A DNA stretch of 64,000 nucleotides, taken from positions 62,001 to 126,000 of the forward strand of contig JBGCGC010000005.1 of the NCBI GenBank assembly GCA_045110475.1, given 5' to 3'. The notes beneath the pieces were generated by a model. That model did no database searches and was not told the DNA's origin. It saw nothing but the letters and a program-made list of their open reading frames with translations. Position numbers and translations under genes: made by a program. Origin of the DNA: Granulosicoccus sp045110475. Its GTDB lineage: Bacteria; Pseudomonadota; Gammaproteobacteria; Granulosicoccales; Granulosicoccaceae. Below, piece after piece: positions 8,037-17,063 of this stretch. Position 1 is the first letter of the stretch, and each line of letters begins with the position of its first letter.

Positions 8037-9413
8037 ATGTCCGTAGCAAACGCAGCTCCCATGCTGGACGAACACGCAAGCCCGAAACAATGGCGACGTC
8101 ATGTGCTGTGGCTTGCAATACCGGTCATGATATCCAATAGTTCGGTGTCGCTGGTTGGTATCGTCGATACCGCCGTCATGGGCCGTATGGGCGCACCGGA
8201 ATGGGTGGCGGCTACCGCGGTTGGTGCGGTGATTTTCAGCAGCATCTATTGGGTGTTCGGATTTCTGGGGATGGCGACCAGCGGTCTGGTTGCACAGGCC
8301 TATGGCGCTGACAGCCATGTCAATATCGGACGCATTTGCGTCCGTGCCCTGCTGCTGGGCTGTGTGTTTAGTCTCCTGCTGCTAACGCTCCAGGCCCCCC
8401 TGTTACGTCTTGGACTGTTCGCCATGCAGGACAGCGCTCAATGGCAGGAGCTGACTTCGCGCTATTTTCATGTACGAATTTTTTCCGCGCCAGCCACCTT
8501 ACTCAACTACGTGATACTGGGTACGCTGATCGGGCTACAGAAAATGCGGGTTGTTCTGGTCCTGCAGGTGTTGCTGAACATCATGAACGTGATGCTTAAC
8601 ATCGCCTTCTTTCGTTACACGGCTCTGGACATCGGCGGCGTAGCACTGGCGACCGTGATCAGCGAGTACGTCACGCTGTTTGCCGGCCTTTGGTTGCTCC
8701 GGGACTTGATCAAGGCAGCCATCTATCAAGGGGCAATCCGGGATTGGCTGTTTAGCCGTGATGATCTACTGCGCTATTTCAGAATCAGTCGCGATCTCTT
8801 CATTCGCACGCTGTGCCTGACGTTCGCGTTTTACTGGATGACCGTACTAAGCAGTCGCGAGGGGGTGGTGATACTTGCAGCCAATACGGTGCTGCTGCAC
8901 ATGGTGCATTTCTCCGCCTATTGCATGGACGGTTTCTCCGATGCCTGCAAGGCTTTGACAGGCTTTGCGATCGGCCGCAGAAGTCGCGCCCTGCTCCAGC
9001 TATCCATACGTGCAGCGGTCATTCTGGGGTCGATGGCAGCCCTTGTCTTTGCAGCCGTATTCGCTATGGGGGGTACATCCATCATTGCCTTGCTGACAAC
9101 TGACGATCAGACTCGGCAGGCAGCGACGCAATGGCTACCCTGGGTTGTCGCTGCACCGCTGATCGGAATCTGGAGTTTTCTTCTGGATGGTATATTTATT
9201 GGCGCCACCCAGACAGCCAGTATGCGCAACAGCATGTTGATTTCACTGACAGTATTCATGATCAGTGCTGCCATTGCAGTTCCGGCGCTGGGCAATACGG
9301 GCATTTGGGTGGCCTACTTTATCTTGCTGATCAGTCGATCGGTGACGCTGGGGCTGGCATGGCCGAAGGTTGTGGCGGCAAGCAATGCTCCTCCTCCCAT
9401 AAGTACAAGCTGA
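8037..9413 (+). CDS. MATE family efflux transporter (DinF/NorM-like)
   Basis: A 458-aa polytopic inner-membrane protein with about 12 hydrophobic segments in two similar halves. The early stretch WLAIPVMISNSSVSLVGIVD and the following TAVMGRMG are typical of MATE exporters, which move organic cations or drugs using a Na+ or H+ gradient. The ATG at 8037 sits directly against the ugd terminator hairpin. An internal ATG at 8061 (MLDEHASPKQWRR) is an alternative start clear of the hairpin. It is followed 35 bases later by murB, so a short MATE-murB-manC transcript is plausible. Substrate cannot be told. A role as a lipid-linked sugar flippase is possible but not favoured. Confidence 0.88.
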   Translation: MSVANAAPMLDEHASPKQWRRHVLWLAIPVMISNSSVSLVGIVDTAVMGRMGAPEWVAATAVGAVIFSSIYWVFGFLGMATSGLVAQAYGADSHVNIGRICVRALLLGCVFSLLLLTLQAPLLRLGLFAMQDSAQWQELTSRYFHVRIFSAPATLLNYVILGTLIGLQKMRVVLVLQVLLNIMNVMLNIAFFRYTALDIGGVALATVISEYVTLFAGLWLLRDLIKAAIYQGAIRDWLFSRDDLLRYFRISRDLFIRTLCLTFAFYWMTVLSSREGVVILAANTVLLHMVHFSAYCMDGFSDACKALTGFAIGRRSRALLQLSIRAAVILGSMAALVFAAVFAMGGTSIIALLTTDDQTRQAATQWLPWVVAAPLIGIWSFLLDGIFIGATQTASMRNSMLISLTVFMISAAIAVPALGNTGIWVAYFILLISRSVTLGLAWPKVVAASNAPPPISTS

Positions 9414-9448
9414 ATTATTCCCGGAACGCAGACCAGACTCACTCACCC

Positions 9449-10501
9449 ATGTCACTGACGTTTGAGAAACTTAAATCTCTTCAAACCCTGAATACCTTCG
9501 GGTTTGATCGATGTGCCGAGCTGTTTGCCGAAGTTCGCTGCGAGCAGGAAATCGAAGAGGCGGTACGCTATGCCGCCGACCAGAAACTACCGCTGTTCGT
9601 GCTGGGTGGAGGCAGTAATCTGGTGATCGTCGACGACATACCCGGTCTGGTGATTCAACTGACAGACTTGTCTATCTCACACGTCAAACAGGACTCCTTA
9701 ACGCACCTGATAACCGCCAGCGCCGGTGTCAACTGGCATGCGCTGGTCACGCACACTCTGGCAATGGACATTGCCGGACTGGAAAACCTGAGCTTGATTC
9801 CGGGATCGGTCGGCGCGTCGCCGGTGCAGAATATCGGCGCTTACGGGGTGGAAGTAAAAGACCGGATCAAACGCGTAAGAGCATTTCACCTACCAAGCCG
9901 GCGATGGGTGAACCTCAGCGCACAGGACTGCAAATTCGGCTATCGGCACAGCATGTTCAAGGATCACCTGGATGAGTACATCATCAGCGAGGTGGAATTC
10001 ATTCTCGGGGCGCGGCATCCGCTACAGAGCACCTACAACACCTTGGATCAGCATTTACAGGCAAGGGGATTGTTACAACCTACAGCACTGCAGATCAGTG
10101 AATCGGTTATCCAGATTCGACGCTCGCGGCTGCCAGATCCGGCAGCGGTAGGGAATGCCGGCAGTTTTTTCCACAACCCCGTTGTCGCGGCCGAACACCG
10201 AGCACGCCTGCTGCAACAATACCCGCAATTGCCTGCCTATCTGCAAGCTGACGGCACATACAAACTAGCCGCTGCCTGGCTGATTGATAATCTCGGCTTT
10301 AAAGGCATGGTAAAGGAAGGCGTTGGCGTGCATGATGCACAAGCATTGGTACTGATAAACACCGGATCTGGCACAGGCAGAGAAATTATGAATCTGGCCA
10401 AGGAGATCAAGGATGCGGTACTGGAAAACTATGGCATACCATTGAACATCGAACCCAGAGTCATGCAAGTAAACCCTAATACAGAGGTTATCCGTCAGTG
10501 A
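9449..10501 (+). CDS. murB: UDP-N-acetylenolpyruvoylglucosamine reductase MurB
   Basis: FAD- and NADPH-dependent reductase giving UDP-N-acetylmuramate, the second committed step of peptidoglycan precursor synthesis in the cytoplasm. The FAD-binding region contains LFVLGGGSNLVIVDD (about residue 50) and LSLIPGSVGASPVQNIGAYG. The later SFFHNPVV segment carries the proton-donor serine, and the C-terminal IDNLGFKG and EPRV ending match the E. coli-type (type I) enzyme. The 350-aa length is normal. The open frame runs far upstream, but the start at ATG 9449 (MSLTFEKLKSLQTLNTF) matches the family N-terminus. The stop overlaps the GTG start of the next gene by four bases (GTGA), so translation is probably coupled. 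Confidence 0.95.
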   Translation: MSLTFEKLKSLQTLNTFGFDRCAELFAEVRCEQEIEEAVRYAADQKLPLFVLGGGSNLVIVDDIPGLVIQLTDLSISHVKQDSLTHLITASAGVNWHALVTHTLAMDIAGLENLSLIPGSVGASPVQNIGAYGVEVKDRIKRVRAFHLPSRRWVNLSAQDCKFGYRHSMFKDHLDEYIISEVEFILGARHPLQSTYNTLDQHLQARGLLQPTALQISESVIQIRRSRLPDPAAVGNAGSFFHNPVVAAEHRARLLQQYPQLPAYLQADGTYKLAAAWLIDNLGFKGMVKEGVGVHDAQALVLINTGSGTGREIMNLAKEIKDAVLENYGIPLNIEPRVMQVNPNTEVIRQ

Positions 10502-11916
10502 ACGATATCTACCCAGTACTGCTGTGCGGAGGCTCTGGCACGCGCTTATGGCCCCTATCGCGAAAAAGCCATCCCAAACAGTTCTCCGTAAAATGGGGCG
10601 AACACACGCTCTACCAGCAAAGTGCCTTACGCACGGTGGGCCCGGGTTTCAAGTCACCAACTGTTGTCACCGCAGAAGCCTATCGGTTTATTGCTTCAGA
10701 GCAACTACGGGAAATTGATCTGGCAAGCGATGCCTTGCTGGTTGAGCCAAGTGGCAAAAATACTGCGCCAGCCATTCTTGCGGCCACGCTGAGGGTGCTG
10801 CAAAACGATCCTGAGGCGATCTTGCTGGTTGCTCCCACGGACCACCTGATTCCCGATGTGGCCGGGTTCCAGAAAACCGTCAGAGATGCAGAGGCCTCGG
10901 CCGTTGCCGGAAATCTGGTCACTTTCGGCATTGAGCCAGATCGCCCGGAAACCGGTTACGGGTATCTCAAGCTGGGTAAAACCATTGATCACAGCGTTCG
11001 TGAGCTGGAGGCTTTTGTGGAAAAACCAGAGGCCATCGAGGCAAAAAGCATGCTTGATTCCGGTGGCTATCTCTGGAACGCCGGTATCTTCATGTTTGCA
11101 GGCCAATCACTGGTGAAGGCTTTTGAGGAGCAGGCACCACAGATACTGCAAGGAGTCCGACAGGCTCTGGACAAGGCACGTAACGATCTGGATTTTGCAC
11201 GCCTGGACAGTGACGAGTGGGAAAAGCTGCCATCGATATCCATCGACTACGCCATCATGGAAAAAGCCAGCAACTTGACCGTTGCACCCTACTCTGGCGC
11301 CTGGTCTGATCTGGGCGACTGGCAGGCGATACATAGAGAGCTTCCGTCAGGTGAAGACAACATGGTGCTCACCGGCTCTTCAACAGCTATTGATTGCAAG
11401 CATTCCATGCTTCGTGCTGAGTCGGATGCTCAGCAAGTGGTGGGCATCGGACTGGAAAATATTCTCGTGGTTGCCATGCCCGATGCCGTGCTAGTGGCTG
11501 ACACCTCATGCGCCCAGAACGTCAAGCAAGCTGTCACGCTGCTAAAGGACAAGAACGTCAAGCAGGCCGAGGACTTTTCACGTGATAACCGTCCCTGGGG
11601 GTGGTACGAAACGCTGGCATTATCTGACCGGTTTCAAGTCAAGCGTATAGTAGTGAATCCGGGCGGATGCCTGTCGCTGCAAAGCCATTTTCATCGATCA
11701 GAACATTGGATTGTCGTGGCTGGAACCGCCAGAGTCACCATTGATGAGACGGTCAAGCTCGTCACTGAAAACGAGTCGGTATACATACCGCTGGGGGCCG
11801 TACACAGAATGGAAAATCCGGGCAAGCTGCCCATGGTATTGATCGAGGTGCAGACCGGCAACTATTTTGGAGAGGACGATATCGTTCGGTACGAGGACAT
11901 CTACGCGCGAGAGTAA
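10498..11916 (+). CDS. manC: Mannose-1-phosphate guanylyltransferase / mannose-6-phosphate isomerase
   Basis: A bifunctional type II enzyme making mannose-6-P from fructose-6-P and GDP-mannose from mannose-1-P. The N-terminal nucleotidyltransferase has the signature LCGGSGTRLWPLSRKSHPKQF-like start (residues 8-28), VAPTDH and the sugar-binding FVEKPE. The C-terminal cupin domain (about 355-472) carries RPWGWYE, VNPGGCLSLQSHFHRSEHW and EVQTGNYFGEDDIVR, typical of the AlgA/XanB/ManC isomerase. Length of 472 aa is standard. The GTG start overlaps murB. The gene probably feeds mannose, or sugars derived from GDP-mannose, into the exopolysaccharide made by the convergent locus beyond. A bidirectional terminator lies at 12113-12144. 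Confidence 0.94.
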   Translation: MNDIYPVLLCGGSGTRLWPLSRKSHPKQFSVKWGEHTLYQQSALRTVGPGFKSPTVVTAEAYRFIASEQLREIDLASDALLVEPSGKNTAPAILAATLRVLQNDPEAILLVAPTDHLIPDVAGFQKTVRDAEASAVAGNLVTFGIEPDRPETGYGYLKLGKTIDHSVRELEAFVEKPEAIEAKSMLDSGGYLWNAGIFMFAGQSLVKAFEEQAPQILQGVRQALDKARNDLDFARLDSDEWEKLPSISIDYAIMEKASNLTVAPYSGAWSDLGDWQAIHRELPSGEDNMVLTGSSTAIDCKHSMLRAESDAQQVVGIGLENILVVAMPDAVLVADTSCAQNVKQAVTLLKDKNVKQAEDFSRDNRPWGWYETLALSDRFQVKRIVVNPGGCLSLQSHFHRSEHWIVVAGTARVTIDETVKLVTENESVYIPLGAVHRMENPGKLPMVLIEVQTGNYFGEDDIVRYEDIYARE

Positions 11917-11925
11917 ACTCACTCG

Positions 11926-12104
11926 GAGCCTGGATTATTCATGAAATCACGGGGACGCCCAGTCCAAATCCTTCCGCATTCCCTTCGTCCGTAGCGAATT
12001 TCGTTCAGTCGGAAATACAGTCTGTATTCCGCTCCTTCACGAAATCCACTACGAACAAAGGGCCTGGTGGAAGGATTTGGCGTTTCATGAATAGTCCAGG
12101 CTAG
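11926..12104. repeat. Long palindromic repeat, family A copy 2
   Basis: About 179 bases with inverted arms: GCCTGGATTATTCATGAAA on the left and its near complement ending CCAGGCTAG on the right. It shares most of its length with 2240-2419, including TCCGTAGCGAATTTCGTTCAG. The centre differs by small insertions and deletions. It sits just after the manC-like gene and before a terminator hairpin. Confidence 0.8.
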
Positions 12105-12112
12105 ACAAAACA

Positions 12113-12144
12113 AAAAGAGCCGACACATCAGGTCGGCTCTTTTC
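12113..12144. terminator. Bidirectional rho-independent terminator
   Basis: AAAAGAGCCGAC pairs with GTCGGCTCTTTT around a six-base loop, giving a T run on both strands. It separates the converging manC-like and wzc genes and can serve both. Confidence 0.85.
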
Positions 12145-12170
12145 ATCATGCGTTTTGGATCAGATAGATC

Positions 12171-14765
12171 TTACAACACATCCAGATTGGCGCGGCGGCG
12201 TGAAGCCAATCGGGTCTCCTCTCCCAGATCCATGGTCAGATCGAACACATCCTCGTCAACAGGAGCATTGCCGCCTCGTGTCTCCAGACCAAAATCAAAC
12301 TTCTCGTCATCGTCACGCATCTCACGAACCTGCTCTGCGCTGAGATGTAAACGACCACGGGATTCTCCACCTTTGGCGACACCCTTGTCGGTATAGCCAT
12401 AGTAATCGTAGTAACCCTGATAGTAGTAATCACCACCGTAGCTAACCAGCTTGTCCATGTCCACCTGGGTCATGACGGCACCAGCTATTGTGCCGTTAAC
12501 CTGATTAAGACGCTGGATACCGCGCTTGACCAGATTGATAGACGTGCTGTGCGACTTGACACAATAAACAACCGCATCGCATACCTTGCTCAGAACCAAG
12601 GCGTCAGATACCGCCTGAGTAGGAGCAGAGTCAACAATGATTCTGTCGTAGTGATTACGCAATTGGCTGATGACCGTCTTGAATCGTTCGGAAGACAGAA
12701 TCTCCAGAGGATTTTCCGGCATGGGACCTGCCGTAATCACATCCATCGAGCCACCAAAAACCCCTTTCTGGATACAGGCTTTCGCTGGCTGACTACGGGT
12801 AATCAGACTGGATAATCCCGGGCAGTTGGAAGGGAGGCCCGCTGCGCTGCCTACGGTAGGTCGGCGCATATCACAATCGATGAGTAGCGTCTTCTCCATC
12901 TGACCGAACGAGTAGGCAAGGTTAATAGAGGTCGTGGACTTGCCTTCACTCGGAATGGATGAAGTGATCATGATCACCTGTGTCTCACGCTCCTTAGCTT
13001 TAAGGAAAAGCGCGGTTCGGATCGTGTTGATTGATTCGCCAAACGTGCCTTTCTTATCCTCGATTTCCAGTGGATTAAGCGGCAGCTTCTTTTCACGTCT
13101 CAGAATACCGCTCTTGAGCAGAGGCATGATCCCTAGCAGGTTTACGCCGATCTTGCGCTCGACATCATCGACACCTTTAACCGTATCGTCCATCTGCTCG
13201 TACAGAAATGCCATTAGCATGGACAGGATCAGTGAAGAAAGTGCCGCCAGTGCAATGATGAGCTGTTTCTTGGGCTTGATCGGATAGTTTGCCGGCACGG
13301 CATAGTCAGATATGCGCGCGTTAGCTGATTCGAGTCCATCCGCAGAGCGGGCTTCGGACATACGACTGAAAAACGTATCGTAAATCCCACGATTCGTGGC
13401 AGCTTCACGCTCCATCGCATCAAGTGCAAACTTCTTTGTGCCCAGCAGCTGTATTTCCTGCTTGCCAGCACCGAGTTGAGCTTCAATGGACGCAACCCGC
13501 TGACGAAGTAGCTGGACGTCCTTGTTGACCGATTGTGCAACGCGCTGCAAGTGACCATCCAGGGTTGCATTCAATGTACGCAGTTGCGATGTAGCATCGA
13601 CCACTCGCGGATGACGCTCACCGTAACGATTGAGTAATTCGTCGAGGTTACGCTGCGCCTGTCCAAGCTCAACCTGCACCTGACGAACAAGCGGATCGGC
13701 CTGCACAGTGGCTACTGAGCGAAGAAGATCCGGATTGCCGCTGGATGCCTGAACATCGCGAAACAGATCTTCGGCATCGGACAGCTCTGAGCGAGCTGTG
13801 GAGAGCTCTGTTGTCAGGAGAATAAGCTGCGTTTCGTTAAGTCTGCCAACGCTACCATCAACATCAACCAGGCCGTTTTCCTGCTTGAAGTTCAGCAGAC
13901 GCTGCTCTGAGGCATCCAGAGTTTCCTTAAGCGATGCCAGTCGTTCCTGCAACCATGCAGACGCTTTGGTGGTCAGTTCCATTTTTGCATCGAGGTAACT
14001 CTCGATGTACTGCTCACCAATCGCGTTGGCTACACGTGCCGCCTTGACCGGACTGGTGGACTGATAAGACAGTTTGACCAGCTTGGTATTCCTGACAGGT
14101 GTAACACCGGCCTTTGCCATGTAGCGGCTGACCACAGCTTCTTTCTGGCGCGTGCTCAGGCCTTCGGCGCTGGGGCTGGTTGCGACAACAGCACCACTGA
14201 ATTGTTGCAGGTTGACCGCACTCTGACCGAATACTGCAGCCTCCATGGTGGCATCGCTCACGGCCTCATTAACCGGCAGTCCTGCATTGTCAGAAGCACC
14301 GCTGTTGTCAAATGAACTCTGGTTAAACGCAGCCGTTGTATCTATCGTGCTGCCGTCATCACCATCAGGGGTGTATAGCAGTTCCTCATCCCGCCACATG
14401 TCCAGCGAGTCGATAACTTTTATAGCCAGCGTGCGTGATTTGAGAATCTCGAACTGCGTAAGATAGTAGTCGGACGAGTTATTGTCAGCACCGTAGAGCT
14501 CCTCGATAGATGCAACGTTCAGTTGCTGCTGCTCGATTAACAATGTGGACGATGCGCTGTAAATCGGGGTGGCTGTGTACGCGTAATAACCCGCCAGGCC
14601 GGTTATCAGTGCGGTGAAAAGAACAATTGACCACTTGTATTTTCGAAGGATTCGCAGGTAATGCTGCAAATCAATCTGATCGGCCATCGACCGATTTTCC
14701 GGATCAACGCCGTCGTCCATATCATCAAAGTCGTCGAAGCCGAGCTCGTTAGCACGAGAATTCAT
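12171..14765 (-). CDS. wzc: Polysaccharide co-polymerase / tyrosine autokinase (Wzc-like)
   Basis: Controls chain length and export of exopolysaccharide through cycles of tyrosine phosphorylation. The 864-aa protein has an N-terminal Wzz domain with a membrane helix at about 45-63, a long periplasmic coiled-coil region (about 260-470), a second helix at 499-521, and a cytoplasmic BY-kinase. The kinase shows Walker A SSIPSEGKSTT (603-612), Walker A' LLIDCDMRRPTVG (627-639) and Walker B IIVDSAP (709-715). A cluster of about ten tyrosines lies at 776-793. Unusually, the tyrosine cluster is followed by about 70 residues of acidic, charged tail rather than ending the protein. The start ATG overlaps the stop of the wza-like gene by one base (TGATG), so the pair is coupled. 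Confidence 0.95.
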   Translation of the reverse strand: MNSRANELGFDDFDDMDDGVDPENRSMADQIDLQHYLRILRKYKWSIVLFTALITGLAGYYAYTATPIYSASSTLLIEQQQLNVASIEELYGADNNSSDYYLTQFEILKSRTLAIKVIDSLDMWRDEELLYTPDGDDGSTIDTTAAFNQSSFDNSGASDNAGLPVNEAVSDATMEAAVFGQSAVNLQQFSGAVVATSPSAEGLSTRQKEAVVSRYMAKAGVTPVRNTKLVKLSYQSTSPVKAARVANAIGEQYIESYLDAKMELTTKASAWLQERLASLKETLDASEQRLLNFKQENGLVDVDGSVGRLNETQLILLTTELSTARSELSDAEDLFRDVQASSGNPDLLRSVATVQADPLVRQVQVELGQAQRNLDELLNRYGERHPRVVDATSQLRTLNATLDGHLQRVAQSVNKDVQLLRQRVASIEAQLGAGKQEIQLLGTKKFALDAMEREAATNRGIYDTFFSRMSEARSADGLESANARISDYAVPANYPIKPKKQLIIALAALSSLILSMLMAFLYEQMDDTVKGVDDVERKIGVNLLGIMPLLKSGILRREKKLPLNPLEIEDKKGTFGESINTIRTALFLKAKERETQVIMITSSIPSEGKSTTSINLAYSFGQMEKTLLIDCDMRRPTVGSAAGLPSNCPGLSSLITRSQPAKACIQKGVFGGSMDVITAGPMPENPLEILSSERFKTVISQLRNHYDRIIVDSAPTQAVSDALVLSKVCDAVVYCVKSHSTSINLVKRGIQRLNQVNGTIAGAVMTQVDMDKLVSYGGDYYYQGYYDYYGYTDKGVAKGGESRGRLHLSAEQVREMRDDDEKFDFGLETRGGNAPVDEDVFDLTMDLGEETRLASRRRANLDVL

Positions 14766-15316
14766 CAGAAAAATCCCTCTTTAATAGTCACAATATCGCC
14801 GGGAAATATCTTGGCGCTCATGTTCAGCTTTTCCTGCTTTCCGGAAGCGTCGGGGCTATCCGCATTGCGCAGAACATACATTTTTCGAGTGGAGGCCCGG
14901 TCGGTCAGACCGCCGGCCAGCGCGATGGCCTTTTCCGTTGTAAGGCCCTGCTCGAACGGATAACTGCCCGGGGCACGAACCTCGCCATTGATGTAGAACG
15001 GACGGTACTCGATAACAGTGACGTTGACTGACGGATTTACCAGAAAGCCATCGCGTAGTCTGTCTGTAAGGGTCTGCTCCAGCTCCTGGGTGGTACGTCC
15101 GGCAATTCGGATATCGCCCAGATAGGAATAGTTGATGATACCGCTCGCGCCCACTTCCGCTTCCAGCGTCAGGTCAGGCTCGTCAAACACCAATATGGAA
15201 ATTCTGTCACCCCGGTCAAGTCTGTAGTCTCCGTCTTGTGCGTGACCAGCCAGGGAGACGAAAAACAGGATGATCAGGAGAGGGGGAACTAGCAGTTTTG
15301 AAAGTAGAGTCTTCAT
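14765..15316 (-). CDS. wza: Short polysaccharide export (OPX) protein, Wza-like
   Basis: Periplasmic or outer-membrane-associated export protein. A signal peptide covers about residues 1-26 (cleavage near GHAQ-DG). There is no lipobox cysteine. The Poly_export domain starts at YRLDRGDRISILVFDEPDL, and one SLBB domain follows (FYINGEVRAPGSYPFEQG, LAGGLTDRAS). At 183 aa it is about half the length of E. coli Wza and lacks the extra SLBB domains and the C-terminal membrane helix that forms the outer pore. Short OPX proteins of this kind are known to work with a separate outer-membrane barrel, and one is encoded upstream at 15744-16991. A GAGG ribosome site precedes the ATG. Confidence 0.92.
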   Translation of the reverse strand: MKTLLSKLLVPPLLIILFFVSLAGHAQDGDYRLDRGDRISILVFDEPDLTLEAEVGASGIINYSYLGDIRIAGRTTQELEQTLTDRLRDGFLVNPSVNVTVIEYRPFYINGEVRAPGSYPFEQGLTTEKAIALAGGLTDRASTRKMYVLRNADSPDASGKQEKLNMSAKIFPGDIVTIKEGFF

Positions 15317-15743
15317 GTGCCTCGATCGACGCGAAAGTTACTGGAACAACAAATTTACTGGATAGGTGTAACGCTTGTAGCGTCACGCATCGCATTCTAA
15401 CAAACCCGCCTGCCGACCAAACAGGATTATGACCACTAATTAACGTTGTGAGCCTCGCAATTCGGGGGTTTCAAGCTGTTTCAGGTATCTTGAAATCGCC
15501 GCTGCCTAGTAATTGACGCACATAGTTTAGGACAGATACACAGCTATGTAAGGTTAAACGGGATTGCAAAAGCACAAACGTCGAGGAATCTCAAAAAATT
15601 TGTGCGTTAAATCACAATATCTTACAAAGCGAACGACCAACCAACGGCTGATTCAGCGGCCTGTGCCCCGATTCTGCAGATTTAGTTACATGGGAGATAA
15701 ATCAGTGCGGAAAGTTCCTGGAGCTGCGAAAAACGACCGACCT
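15317..15743. other. Intergenic region upstream of wza-wzc
   Basis: A stretch of 427 bases with no believable gene. A 61-codon open frame on the plus strand from 15564 has no ribosome site or protein-like composition. The region should hold the minus-strand wza-wzc promoter. I see an imperfect dyad TTTCAAG...CTTGAAA (about 15469-15495) that might be a regulatory site, but could not assign a promoter securely. Confidence 0.4.
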
Positions 15744-16991
15744 CTATAGGGAAAGCTCGACGAATACGCCGACACGTTGATTGTCGTAGTCAATGTCACC
15801 CTCAAATTCACCGGGACAGTTGTCAAACGAGCGGCTCCTATTGCGGTAAAAACCGCCCAGCTGCACCCAACGGCGCACTGATACCCCTAACTGATAGCCA
15901 AACTCCGCTTCGCTGGAACTGCGCGACGGGCAACTTCGATCAACAATCTCCGACTGCACATAGGCCTCGTGGGAGACGCGAGATGAGTACTCCTGGTCCC
16001 ATTGCAATCTAACGGTATTTCTTATTCTGCCATCCCCCTCGGCTGCATTGAATGCCGTGGCGTTGTCAATTCGCCGTTGCCCCGTCAAGGTAAACAAAGC
16101 GGCTTCGGTTAGCGAATAACCCAGTTCAGCGGAAGCAATAAGATCACTTGTACCATCGGTTTGATCGTTATCCGAGCTAACCGACGAGACACCCACATCG
16201 AACGAACCGGTTAACCTGCCAGTGGCTGCAAATCTTGCCCCTACCAGAAAAGCGGCTTCTGATCTGTCGCGTGAATCCAGATCATAATCGTATTCGGAAA
16301 ATCGAGTTTCGAAGGTCAGGCGCGTATCGCCTGAAAGCCTGAGAGAAAACAAGGCAAAAGGAGCTATGCGTGTATACGCGAAGTCACCAGACTCCTCCTC
16401 AAGACTTTGTGGCTCCAACTGGCGCATCCTGATTCCGAAGTCCAGATTACCTCGGGCGCCATTGGCACCGAATGTTCCGATCGCCGATAGATTGATATCG
16501 TCAAAAATAAAGGGTTCACCGAAGAACCGGCCTTGACCCACTGTTCTCTCCGCACCCAGATCGTAGCTGCGGCGACTGTAGTTAGCGGCCGCGGCAACAC
16601 GCCATTGCCGACCCAGAACGCTGGAGCCACGAAAGTCAAGATAGTGATTCTGGTAATCCAGATCAGACACCGAATGAATAGCGAAGTTACCGCGATATTC
16701 TGCTCGCAAGCGGGTGGTTCGTTGTGATGCCAACCAGACAACACGGGGCTTGATCGACGTGCGATTGGTGTCTTCTGTATTGTTGGTTTCAAGATAGGCG
16801 TTATCGTTGATTCCGTACTCCAGCCTGATCGACGGATACAGATCGGTTTCGCCGAGTTTGATCCGACCGGTATCCGGTACTTGCTGAGCGTCGGCATGAG
16901 GCATAGCGCCCACTGCGACACCCAAACTCAACAAAAGGATGAAAAGTCGAGTTCGGCAAACGTCGGGACGTGGATTCATGTCTAATAGCAT
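15744..16991 (-). CDS. Outer-membrane beta-barrel protein of the exopolysaccharide locus (EpsL/BBP2-like)
   Basis: Predicted outer-membrane barrel, probably the pore partner of the short OPX protein. A signal peptide (RLFILLLSLGVAVGAMPHADAQ) is followed by repeated amphipathic strands with alternating aromatic and polar residues (for example LRLEYGINDNAYLET-like, RLRAEYRGNFAIH, TFETRFSEYDYDLDSRD), ending in a strand with C-terminal hydrophobic residues (YDNQRVGVFVELSL). This is typical of the family that includes EpsL-like proteins. I choose the ATG at 16991 because AAGGA lies seven bases upstream. The longer open frame adds a Cys-rich leader with no ribosome site. It is the last gene of a minus-strand set starting with the UbiA-HAD gene, so export and arabinose-lipid synthesis may be coexpressed. 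Confidence 0.82.
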   Translation of the reverse strand: MLLDMNPRPDVCRTRLFILLLSLGVAVGAMPHADAQQVPDTGRIKLGETDLYPSIRLEYGINDNAYLETNNTEDTNRTSIKPRVVWLASQRTTRLRAEYRGNFAIHSVSDLDYQNHYLDFRGSSVLGRQWRVAAAANYSRRSYDLGAERTVGQGRFFGEPFIFDDINLSAIGTFGANGARGNLDFGIRMRQLEPQSLEEESGDFAYTRIAPFALFSLRLSGDTRLTFETRFSEYDYDLDSRDRSEAAFLVGARFAATGRLTGSFDVGVSSVSSDNDQTDGTSDLIASAELGYSLTEAALFTLTGQRRIDNATAFNAAEGDGRIRNTVRLQWDQEYSSRVSHEAYVQSEIVDRSCPSRSSSEAEFGYQLGVSVRRWVQLGGFYRNRSRSFDNCPGEFEGDIDYDNQRVGVFVELSL

Positions 16992-17063
16992 CAGGTTTTC
17001 CTTACAAGCATCACAAAGCCAACACCGCATTTGAGCAGCGTAGCCTATGCACAGCTCTTAAGT

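Noticed and set aside
15564..15749. 61-codon plus-strand frame between wza and the barrel gene
   Set aside because: No ribosome site, many basic and polar residues, and it runs into the 3' end of the barrel gene.
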